Below are positions 1 to 5,312 of a DNA stretch of 6,371 nt, piece by piece. The notes below the pieces were generated by a model that saw nothing but the letters and a program-made list of their open reading frames with translations, was not told the DNA's origin and ran no database searches. Both the position numbers and the translations under genes were made by a program. The stretch covers positions 1-6,371 of the forward strand of contig CAYMCV010000129.1 in the NCBI GenBank assembly GCA_964389005.1. The letters run 5' to 3'. Source of the stretch: CAYMCV01 sp964389005. Its GTDB lineage: Bacteria; Bacillota; Clostridia; Lachnospirales; Lachnospiraceae. Positions within the stretch are counted from its first letter, which is position 1. Every line of letters starts with the position of its first letter.

Positions 1-55
1 GATGTACGAAATGAACACCGGCTTCAAGTAACTGTTTCATTGAAATAACGCTCAT
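1..55 (-). CDS. rpsB: 30S ribosomal protein S2, N-terminal fragment (cut by left window edge)
   Basis: The first 18 codons, starting from the ATG at 55-53, read MSVISMKQLLEAGVHFVH. This matches the very conserved start of bacterial ribosomal protein S2, a protein of the 30S subunit needed for translation initiation. The rest of the gene lies beyond the left edge. A good ribosome binding site (GGAGG, eight bases before the ATG) supports the start. Residue 17 is Val, whereas the family almost always has Gly in the motif HFGH, which may be a real substitution or a base error. rpsB following a flagellar/chemotaxis operon is conserved synteny in Bacillus and Clostridia. It has its own promoter and leader here, so it is probably transcribed separately from the motility genes. 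Confidence 0.9.
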   Translation of the reverse strand, partial: MSVISMKQLLEAGVHFVH

Positions 56-154
56 TTTTGTTTCCTCCGTTTGGTTTTTGCGTCCGTATGCTTCTTACAA
101 AACGACCTATGGCACCTGTTTTCCATCCACATACGTGTTTTTTAGTCACAACGC
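56..154 (-). promoter_or_regulatory. rpsB 5' leader, possibly a structured regulatory RNA
   Basis: About 100 untranslated bases separate the predicted rpsB transcription start (near 152-154) from its ATG. On the minus strand CGTATGT (135-129) can pair with GCATACG (91-85), giving a 7-bp stem with one G-U pair. Inside it AAAAC (122-118) can pair with GTTTT (103-99), enclosing a 14-base loop. The end is A-rich and carries ACGGAGG as ribosome binding site. Ribosomal protein operons often have leaders bound by their own product, so autoregulation by S2 is possible but is inference. I cannot assign a known RNA family. Confidence 0.35.
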
Positions 155-158
155 ATTG

Positions 159-187
159 ATTCTATCATATAAAAAACCCCATTGCAA
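159..187 (-). promoter_or_regulatory. Predicted sigma-A promoter of rpsB
   Basis: On the minus strand TTGCAA (187-182) is followed by a 17-base spacer and TAGAAT (164-159). These match the TTGACA and TATAAT consensus at 4/6 and 5/6 positions. A TG lies one base upstream of the -10, as in extended -10 promoters. Transcription would start near 152-154. The -35 hexamer falls in the loop of the terminator that ends the upstream flagellar operon, and the terminator T-run forms part of the spacer. Confidence 0.6.
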
Positions 188-196
188 GGGGTTTTT
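172..196 (-). terminator. Rho-independent terminator of the flagellar/chemotaxis operon
   Basis: Read on the minus strand, AAAAACCCC (196-188) pairs with GGGGTTTTT (180-172) around a 7-base loop, and the T-run extends to 171. It lies 49 bases after the stop codon of the last motility gene (246-248). The plus strand also shows CCCC/GGGG followed by TTTTT, so the hairpin could work in both directions, but no plus-strand gene is seen here. Confidence 0.85.
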
Positions 197-245
197 CGTT
201 CTTTTTATCAAAATTGTCCCAATAATTCGCATATCGTAAAAATAA

Positions 246-872
246 CTAATTCCCTGTAGCAATTAGGCACTCCGCTATCTCCTTTTCGCTCGCATTTTGG
301 GGAATCCTATGTGTGCCGATACGCAATTTCTTGTCATATCCGTTCGTACATAAATAGCGATCATAAGCAGCCGCATCGGCAACCAATCCGGCTTCAAAAA
401 GACGTCTGCTGACTGTATCGGAACCATCTCCGCTGTTTATTGTAATTGACACTGTCTCCGTAGATAGTTCACTTTCCGAAGGTTTGATCGTTTCCGATTG
501 ATTTGTATCCGCAACATCGCTTGTATCAGGCGTTTTCTCCTCTTCAGTCGGTACTTCCTCAGATATTGGCTCCTTTTTCGATACCGGTTCTTCCTTTGAT
601 GTAGGTTCCTCCTTTGATGTCGGCTCCTCCTTTGTCGTTGGCTCTTCATCTGGAAGATTTGAAGATTCCACTTCTGTGGTTTGTTCCGATTCCGAAACCT
701 TTTGGCTAAAATCTGAAAGTACCGCACTTTCAATCATACCTAATTCTGACGCCCGCGCTTTAATCTCTGCGTCCGTCATATCCACATTCCGATTGTCTTT
801 GGTCAGCATCATGATCGCAGCCATAATCGCAATTCCGATTCCCAATCCCCGTAAATAGTATCGTAATTTCAT
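246..872 (-). CDS. Membrane-anchored protein with MltG/YceG N-terminal-like domain and E/P/S/T-rich stalk, no catalytic domain
   Basis: This 208-residue protein has a short basic N-terminus and one hydrophobic helix (about residues 8-24), which should anchor it with the rest outside the cell. Residues about 60-140 form a low-complexity stalk rich in Glu, Pro, Ser and Thr, with a repeated hexapeptide of type EEPTSK (76-105). Residues about 141-208 (VSITINSGDGSDTVSRRLFE at its start, then RIGTHRIPQNASEKEIAECL) resemble the small N-terminal domain of the endolytic transglycosylase MltG (YceG), with its pattern of strand, 'G..s..v...L...Glv', 'G.h.ip..as..ei...L'. The catalytic YceG region is absent: a complete MltG is usually above 300 residues, so this is probably not an active transglycosylase. 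It is the last gene of the operon, 35 bases after the SwrB-like gene, with AGAGGG upstream of the ATG. A role at the cell wall during flagellar assembly is inference. Confidence 0.75.
   Translation of the reverse strand: MKLRYYLRGLGIGIAIMAAIMMLTKDNRNVDMTDAEIKARASELGMIESAVLSDFSQKVSESEQTTEVESSNLPDEEPTTKEEPTSKEEPTSKEEPVSKKEPISEEVPTEEEKTPDTSDVADTNQSETIKPSESELSTETVSITINSGDGSDTVSRRLFEAGLVADAAAYDRYLCTNGYDKKLRIGTHRIPQNASEKEIAECLIATGN
568..639 (-). repeat. 18-bp tandem repeat encoding the EEPTSK-type hexapeptide
   Basis: Four imperfect 18-base units lie head to tail at 568-585, 586-603, 604-621 and 622-639. The middle two differ at only two positions (GGTTCTTCCTTTGATGTA and GGTTCCTCCTTTGATGTC on the plus strand). 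Because 18 is a multiple of three, gain or loss of units would lengthen or shorten the extracellular stalk without breaking the frame. Confidence 0.8.
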
Positions 873-907
873 TGATTCTGTTCCCTCTTTTTCTGCATTC
901 GTACAAT

Positions 908-1624
908 CTAAGCCTGTTTAAATAAATCAATTACCAATTTAACCTCCCCGATTCCCAGACCAAGTTCTCTTGCAATCGCAATATTTGATTTTCCTTTTTT
1001 ATGCATTTGCAATATTCGTTCGTTGTTATTTTTACCCCGGGCACTTGCCGGTGACATCGGTAAATCATCCGGTGTCGATGTTTCTTTCTTTTCAATCTCT
1101 TTGACTGATTGTTCTTTCGAAGGTGATTGAACTTTTATCTCATCTTGCCCGGGAACTGCTTTCTTTTCTATTTTTTTCGCCGCTTCTTTGGCGGCTTTCG
1201 TAACCTCCTCCGCTGTTTTGGCAACTTCTTTAACTTCTTTTGCAGCCATTTCAGCAGTCAAAACAGTATTTTTGACGTTATTATGTTTGTCATTTAACAT
1301 CGAATAGAGAAATACTGCCTCATCATGATTCTTCTGTATTTCTCCAAGTACGGTATCAGAGTATTCACCAATAGCAAGCATTTTCTCATTCGCCAGTCGA
1401 TCCAATGCTCGCTCCGTCTTCTCTACGGTATAAGCAACTGTTTCCTCCGCCGTATCTTTGATTGCTTCTTGGGCAGTTAAAAGTTCCTTTTCAACCATCT
1501 TTGTGGTCAATTCTTCCTGTTGTCGTAAATCCGTCGTTTTCATGGTATTTCGTTCAGGAATAAAGAAACTTGCGACAAATATCGCAAATCCGACAATCAG
1601 AAGGATTAATTCAAACCAGTTCAT
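908..1624 (-). CDS. SwrB-like / DUF6115-type membrane-anchored coiled-coil protein
   Basis: The 238-residue protein begins with a hydrophobic helix (residues about 4-22) that should anchor it in the membrane, followed by a long charged helical region. Residues about 122-155 are rich in Ala, Lys and Glu with heptad-like spacing, suggesting a coiled coil. A disordered linker (about 156-198) leads to a compact C-terminal segment (about 200-237) containing RILQMHKKGKSNIAIARELG and GEVKLVIDLF, which looks like a small helix-turn-helix of the type called DUF6115. In Bacillus subtilis SwrB sits between sigD and rpsB, has the same anchor-plus-coiled-coil plan and helps activate the flagellar export apparatus. 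The position here is comparable, although this protein is longer than B. subtilis SwrB (about 167 residues). The start has a clear site (ACGGAGG, five bases before ATG). Orthology with SwrB is inferred from architecture and position. Confidence 0.7.
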   Translation of the reverse strand: MNWFELILLIVGFAIFVASFFIPERNTMKTTDLRQQEELTTKMVEKELLTAQEAIKDTAEETVAYTVEKTERALDRLANEKMLAIGEYSDTVLGEIQKNHDEAVFLYSMLNDKHNNVKNTVLTAEMAAKEVKEVAKTAEEVTKAAKEAAKKIEKKAVPGQDEIKVQSPSKEQSVKEIEKKETSTPDDLPMSPASARGKNNNERILQMHKKGKSNIAIARELGLGIGEVKLVIDLFKQA

Positions 1625-1671
1625 ATTAGCCTCCGTAATTCATTTTCTTTGGAATCGAGCGTTGACCCAAC

Positions 1672-1992
1672 TTATATCTTAATGTCGAACCCACCGGGCC
1701 GAATCGGTGTTCCTCCTCTGTCGGTCTTCTCATTGCGGTCAAACGTTCGCTTTTTTCCACCATCGCCCGCATATTGGTTGTTCCCTTTTTCTTTTGCATC
1801 ATACTTCTTCTCTTGATAATCGGAATCATCGGCATGATTCACCTGCGTGGACTTTTCTTGTGTTTTTTTGTCTACTTGCAGTTGAAAATGTCCTTGATCG
1901 ACCATGACCTTATTATTCTCATTTTGCTTCATCGCAGAATAATCTTGTGTTCTGGTTACCATCCCTGTGATTTCTATTGGTCCGATTGCCAT
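1672..1992 (-). CDS. Small hydrophilic protein of unknown function in the flagellar operon
   Basis: I do not recognise a named family for this 106-residue protein. It has no membrane helix, signal peptide or cysteine, and it is rich in Lys, Asp, Gln, Asn and Gly, so most of it is probably disordered. The N-terminus (MAIGPIEITGMVTRTQDYSA) looks ordered and motif-like. The middle holds NHADDSDYQEKKYDAKEKG, and the last residues GGFDIKI end in a short hydrophobic strand. Strong expression is suggested by the ribosome binding site GGAAGGAGG six bases before the ATG. It lies 40 bases after fapA and 47 bases before the SwrB-like gene. Similar short proteins with an 'IGPIE...RTQD' start occur, as far as I recall, in the same place in related Clostridia; this is recollection, not a search result. 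A role in flagellar assembly or regulation is inference from position. Confidence 0.75.
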   Translation of the reverse strand: MAIGPIEITGMVTRTQDYSAMKQNENNKVMVDQGHFQLQVDKKTQEKSTQVNHADDSDYQEKKYDAKEKGNNQYAGDGGKKRTFDRNEKTDRGGTPIRPGGFDIKI

Positions 1993-2032
1993 ATTGTGCC
2001 TCCTTCCGAAAGATTACACACCTTACACCAAA

Positions 2033-3625
2033 CTATAATGCCGTCATCTTGATTTCCCCTCGACTCTTGATAAACTTGCAATACTGATAATTGTCTTTTA
2101 CAACCATGGAAACATCTGAAATGGCAATTTTTGTTCCTACATATACCGTTCCCTTGACGGTTACCTGGGCAACCGTATCCGCACTCATCAGTTCTTCCAA
2201 TTCTTTATATTCTCTTTGATTTGACGCCAATTCATCCTGGAGCTGTTGACAAGCCAATGCCAAACTCTGAATATACTTAACCTGTTCCGGACTTATTTTG
2301 ATTCCCTGCGCCATTTTTTGAGAGGCCGCTGTCAGCACCGGCTGCATCTGCCGCAGACTTTTCTGTGATTGTTCCATTTGCGTGCGTAATTCTTGAAAAC
2401 GAATTTTTAATGACGGATCCAAGCCAAGTTCAATGGACGTATCGGCTCCCATCGGCGACCCCAATGTCTTAACATTGACAGCATTGGTGGCACAAACCAC
2501 ACCGCCTGTGATGAATCCTTTCTTGCTGACCACATTCACTTCTGTTCTCGCCATTACTTTCGAGTGTAAAATGGATTCCGTCTCTACATATCCGCCGGAA
2601 AAAACCGTTGCATTCTCAATAAACTTCGCAATTACATTTCCGCCGGCTTTCAGATATCCCTTGCCCATACCGTTTACGCCACGCGCAATCGTAATATTGC
2701 CGTCTGCCTCAATCATTGCGCCTTCCACGACGCCGCGTACCTCCACATTGCCATGAGCTTTGATTTTAAAATTGGAGCAAACATTCCCATTGACCTGAAC
2801 ATTCCCGTCATACTCAATATTACCGGTTGCATTGTCAACATTCTCAACTTCATATATGTCTGAAACAAAAACCTTATCATCCACCAGAACTACATGCCCG
2901 TCAACATTGGAATAGAGTTCCGTGCGATCTTCCGATATTGTAATGTTTCTTCCATATTTGAGAGAAAGATGCTTCACATCTCGAGGTCGCATACTCTCTC
3001 CGCAGACATTGACACCGTTCTCTCCCTTGTCTTCGGGCGTTAATTTGGCAAGTAAATCTCCCTTTTTGATATGGTTCATTGTATTTAACTGGAAAAAGTC
3101 GACACTTCCGTCTTCGTTCAGTGTCGGACGAGCACGCAAGTCGGTCTCAAAAAAATACTGAATCGTCGCATCCCACCCATGTCGCGGTTCTTTGCCTCTT
3201 GCAAAAATCAGATTTTCACAATAGACACGATGCGCAAGAAAGCGTTCAATCGCATCCATATCAATCCCATATACAACCTTGGCATTTCCAAGATCTCCTA
3301 TGATTTCTTCTTTGCTAAGCGTTGTACCGTTGACCGAAGGCGGATAGAAGCGAACAGACACTTCCATTTTGTTCCAATTAATTGTTGGAACCAACATCTC
3401 TCTCTCTTGATAACGCTTCACTCTGTCAAGTCGAAACTCGCCTCCGTTGTTTTGACATTTCAGTATCTGCTGATTAATAAAAGTGATTTCCGCCGATATG
3501 CCCTTTTTCAGCAGATACTCCATAATTTCATTCACATTGACTGCTTCTCCACCGTCTTTTGGCGGAATGATTCTCAGATAGGTCCCCTCATCTCGTAAAT
3601 CCAATTGGAAATAGCCGTTTGACAT
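2033..3625 (-). CDS. fapA: FapA family (DUF342) protein, flagellar assembly protein A
   Basis: The 530-residue protein fits the DUF342/FapA family in length and layout. The N-terminal part (about 1-250) is a mixed alpha/beta region with Gly-containing motifs such as IKKGDLLAKLTPEDKGENGV (186-205) and VDGHVVLVDDKVFV. Residues about 265-385 carry a right-handed beta-helix-like repeat rich in Gly-Asn (GNIEYDGNVQVNGNV, KAHGNVEVRG, EADGNITIARG, KAGGNVIAKF). A coiled coil follows at about 405-482 (MEQSQKSLRQMQ, LQDELASNQREYKELEELM), then a short beta-rich end. There is no signal peptide or membrane helix, so it should be cytoplasmic. In Vibrio vulnificus FapA is needed for flagellar assembly and responds to sugar through EIIA-Glc; whether that applies here is unknown. 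The ribosome binding site AAGGAGG seven bases before ATG is strong, and the gene begins 27 bases after the fliA stop. Confidence 0.85.
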   Translation of the reverse strand: MSNGYFQLDLRDEGTYLRIIPPKDGGEAVNVNEIMEYLLKKGISAEITFINQQILKCQNNGGEFRLDRVKRYQEREMLVPTINWNKMEVSVRFYPPSVNGTTLSKEEIIGDLGNAKVVYGIDMDAIERFLAHRVYCENLIFARGKEPRHGWDATIQYFFETDLRARPTLNEDGSVDFFQLNTMNHIKKGDLLAKLTPEDKGENGVNVCGESMRPRDVKHLSLKYGRNITISEDRTELYSNVDGHVVLVDDKVFVSDIYEVENVDNATGNIEYDGNVQVNGNVCSNFKIKAHGNVEVRGVVEGAMIEADGNITIARGVNGMGKGYLKAGGNVIAKFIENATVFSGGYVETESILHSKVMARTEVNVVSKKGFITGGVVCATNAVNVKTLGSPMGADTSIELGLDPSLKIRFQELRTQMEQSQKSLRQMQPVLTAASQKMAQGIKISPEQVKYIQSLALACQQLQDELASNQREYKELEELMSADTVAQVTVKGTVYVGTKIAISDVSMVVKDNYQYCKFIKSRGEIKMTAL

Positions 3626-3652
3626 TGCGTAGCCTCCTTCGGGATTGTTTGG

Positions 3653-4420
3653 TTAAACTAGTTCCATAATCTGCATGTAATTCCCCAATTTTGACTTCAT
3701 CCGCTGCAAACCTTTCGTGTGTAACTGTGAGACGCGGGATTCGGAAACCTCAAGAATATGACTGATTTCCTTTAATGTCAACTCCTCATAATAATACAAA
3801 ACAATAACTTTACGTTCCTTTTCTGTTAATAAATCCAATGCTTCCTTTAGTACTTCCTTTAGTTCAGTCTGTTCCGCAACATCCTCCGGTCCACGATAAC
3901 CCGCAGAACAATTTTTATCGTTCGGAATCTCGCTTCCCGTCTCCAAATATTCATTCAGAGAAACAATGTTGGTAACCTTCATCTGCGACTTCCATTCCAG
4001 CAACTCATCCCCGCTGATACCAATGTTTGCCGCAATTTCATCATCGGTTGCCGTATGTCCGCTTAAGGATTCAACATCCTTGGTTGCTGTGTCAATCTGT
4101 CTCTGTCGTTGTCTGACTGTCCTTGGTATCCAGTCCATTTTTCTGATTTGATCCAAAATGGCACCACGAATTCTCAGACTGGCATAGGTCTCAAATTTCA
4201 CTTCTTTTTTGTAATCAAACTTATCAATGGCGTCAATCAAACCAAAAATTCCGTAACTGACCAAATCCTCATATTCCACGTTATATCCGAGATACATACT
4301 GAGTCTTCCCGCAACCACCTTCACCAACGGTGCATACTCCAAAATAATTTTTTCTCGAACTTCAGAAGAATGAAGTCGGCTGTAATCTTCCCACAATTTC
4401 TTTCTGCCCGCTTCGTCCAT
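3653..4420 (-). CDS. fliA: RNA polymerase sigma factor for flagellar/motility genes (sigma-28, FliA/SigD)
   Basis: The 255-residue protein is a full-length group 3 sigma factor. Region 2 (about 25-97) contains VEYEDLVSYGIFGLIDAIDK and the core- and -10-binding stretch with FETYASLRIRGAILDQIRKM. Region 3 (about 98-165) starts with DWIPRTVRQRQRQI, typical of FliA/SigD. Region 4 (about 188-246) holds LTEKERKVIVLYYYEELTLK followed by the helix-turn-helix EISHILEVSESRVSQLHTKG that reads the -35 element. FliA directs transcription of late flagellar, filament and chemotaxis genes and is usually held by the anti-sigma factor FlgM, which is not in this window. The ATG at 4420 has GGGG six bases upstream plus AAGGAAG further 5'. 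An 82-base gap precedes the gene, the largest inside the operon. The symbol sigD is used in Bacillus for the same gene. Confidence 0.96.
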   Translation of the reverse strand: MDEAGRKKLWEDYSRLHSSEVREKIILEYAPLVKVVAGRLSMYLGYNVEYEDLVSYGIFGLIDAIDKFDYKKEVKFETYASLRIRGAILDQIRKMDWIPRTVRQRQRQIDTATKDVESLSGHTATDDEIAANIGISGDELLEWKSQMKVTNIVSLNEYLETGSEIPNDKNCSAGYRGPEDVAEQTELKEVLKEALDLLTEKERKVIVLYYYEELTLKEISHILEVSESRVSQLHTKGLQRMKSKLGNYMQIMELV

Positions 4421-4502
4421 ACCTGTCCCCGCTTCCTTTACGTAGTATCCGTAATTTACTTATTTATCCGAATTATTTTCCCGTCTTTGCTTTTGCTCTA
4501 TT
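4421..4502 (-). promoter_or_regulatory. 82-base gap upstream of fliA with a small hairpin; regulatory role uncertain
   Basis: This is the longest gap within the operon and is A-rich on the minus strand. It holds a 5-bp stem with a 7-base loop (TTACG/CGTAA, 4438-4454) directly upstream of the AAGGAAG and GGGG that serve as fliA ribosome binding site. The stem is weak and lacks a T-run, so it is not a terminator. A poor sigma-A match (TTCGGA, 17 bases, GATACT) can be drawn here, but it does not suffice to call a promoter. Confidence 0.2.
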
Positions 4503-4781
4503 TCACCCTTTTTCTGCGTTGGATTCTGTTTTTGTATCCACTTTGGTCCTGGTTTCCTTTTCCACAACTTCTCCCTCATCGGAAACCACATGATTCTTTT
4601 TTGGCGGTGCCTCGGCAATCAATTTCATTGCCAACACGCCCAAAAAATAGAAAACCACAAGTACAATAAACAACAAAAGCAATGTTTGATTAAAAGGATA
4701 ATGAAAGACATATGCTATTATGCTTGTAATTGCTCCTGCCAATAATGTGATAAATGGTGGCAATAATTTTAGTTTTTTCAC
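4503..4781 (-). CDS. Small two-helix membrane protein of unknown function
   Basis: I do not recognise this protein of 92 residues (96 if the upstream ATG at 4793 is used). Counted from that ATG, it has two hydrophobic segments, about residues 11-30 (LPPFITLLAGAITSIIAYVF) and 36-59 (TLLLLFIVLVVFYFLGVLAM), separated by a short turn. This predicts a helical hairpin with both ends in the cytoplasm. The C-terminal 35 residues are charged, rich in Lys, Glu and Thr. I prefer the GTG at 4781-4779 because a GGGG lies six bases upstream of it, whereas the ATG at 4793 has AGGA only one base away. It sits between cheD and fliA, 14 bases after the cheD stop, so co-expression with the motility genes is very likely. 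A link to the flagellar basal body or receptor membrane is only inference from position. Confidence 0.75.
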   Translation of the reverse strand: MKKLKLLPPFITLLAGAITSIIAYVFHYPFNQTLLLLFIVLVVFYFLGVLAMKLIAEAPPKKNHVVSDEGEVVEKETRTKVDTKTESNAEKG

Positions 4782-4798
4782 TACAATCCCCATTCCTA
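4782..4798 (-). promoter_or_regulatory. Ribosome binding site deciding the start of the small membrane protein
   Basis: The minus strand reads TAGGAATGGGGATTGTA followed by GTG. GGGG (4791-4788) is six bases from the GTG. The ATG inside the element overlaps the GGGG and has no usable site of its own. The cheD stop codon TAG (4798-4796) forms its first bases. Confidence 0.5.
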
Positions 4799-5281
4799 TA
4801 TCGTAATTTCACTTTTTCCGATGGCACGAATCAAGAAGTCGCCGGTCTCCGGATAAAAAATAACGGTTCTCCCGTAGTTTTCTCCCGTATTCTGTGAAAG
4901 TAACGGTATATTTAATTCTTTGAGCTTACGTATGCAAGCTTCCGTATTCTGTTCTCCGATTCGAACCATGTCCGACTTACTTTGAAACGCAAACATCTGT
5001 GCCCCACCGGCTATTTTCGCCGTCAGCCTCTGTTTACTTGCGCCTAATTGAAGTAATTGATTCACCAATTCTTCAATTCCCGTATCCGCAAATTTATAGA
5101 TGTTGGTATTGTTCTTGATTTGCTTGCTGTCAGGTAACATCACATGCGCCAAACCGCCTATTTTTAGTAGCGGATCCCGAATTGCCACACCGACACAGGA
5201 ACCCAATCCCAACGTTGTCAGAGCATCGGGGCTTTTGCAAACCTTTAAATCGGCCATTCCCACTTTTAACACTTCACTCAT
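4796..5281 (-). CDS. cheD: Chemoreceptor glutamine deamidase CheD
   Basis: CheD deamidates specific glutamines of methyl-accepting chemotaxis proteins and, in Bacillus-type systems, also binds CheC and increases its CheY-P phosphatase activity. The protein of 161 residues shows the signature LGLGSCVGVAIRDPLLKIGG followed by LAHVMLPDS. The catalytic triad is visible as Thr23, Cys29 and His46, with the same spacing (6 and 17 residues) as Thr21, Cys27 and His44 of Thermotoga CheD. The later segment KIAGGAQMF is also typical. I choose the ATG at 5281 (MSEVLKVGMADLKV) rather than the in-frame ATG at 5293, because GGGG lies six bases before it and the homologues I know start close to this point. 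It lies 31 bases after cheC, and the pairing of cheC with cheD is the usual one. Confidence 0.95.
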   Translation of the reverse strand: MSEVLKVGMADLKVCKSPDALTTLGLGSCVGVAIRDPLLKIGGLAHVMLPDSKQIKNNTNIYKFADTGIEELVNQLLQLGASKQRLTAKIAGGAQMFAFQSKSDMVRIGEQNTEACIRKLKELNIPLLSQNTGENYGRTVIFYPETGDFLIRAIGKSEITI

Positions 5282-5298
5282 ACATATCCCCATTCCAA
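5282..5298 (-). promoter_or_regulatory. Ribosome binding site deciding the cheD start
   Basis: The minus strand reads TTGGAATGGGGATATGT followed by ATG. GGGG (5291-5288) is six bases from the ATG at 5281. The arrangement is nearly the same as before the small membrane protein gene and, less exactly, before fliA. Confidence 0.5.
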
Positions 5299-5312
5299 TG
5301 CTGCTTACACAT

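Noticed and set aside
437..733. Very basic 98-codon minus-strand frame inside the MltG-like gene
   Set aside because: Its Arg/Lys-rich composition is the shifted reading of the Glu/Pro/Ser/Thr-rich repeat region, and the real frame has a membrane anchor, a domain and a better start.
246..872. Annotating the last operon gene as an active endolytic transglycosylase MltG
   Set aside because: Only the small N-terminal-like domain is present at the C-terminus, and the catalytic YceG region with its glutamate is missing.
1626..1835. 69-codon minus-strand frame overlapping the end of the 106-residue protein gene and reaching the SwrB-like gene
   Set aside because: It lies in another frame of a gene with a strong start, has no ribosome binding site of its own, and a frameshift fusion is not suggested by its composition.
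1672..1992. Idea that the 106-residue protein is the anti-sigma factor FlgM
   Set aside because: The size and disorder would fit, but the typical FlgM start and C-terminal sigma-binding helices are not visible, and FlgM is usually encoded with the flgK/flgL genes.
3179..3598. Plus-strand open frame of 139 codons inside fapA
   Set aside because: It is fully antisense to the conserved FapA N-terminal region and shows no recognisable domain.
4421..4502. Separate sigma-A or sigma-28 promoter directly upstream of fliA
   Set aside because: The best sigma-A match has only 3/6 and 4/6 consensus bases, and no TAAA with a GCCGATAA-like element at the right spacing was found.
4109..4669. Plus-strand open frame of 186 codons across the fliA start and the small membrane protein gene
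   Set aside because: It is antisense to well-supported genes, is rich in Phe, Ser, Leu and His as expected from a reversed frame, has no family motif and no convincing ribosome binding site.
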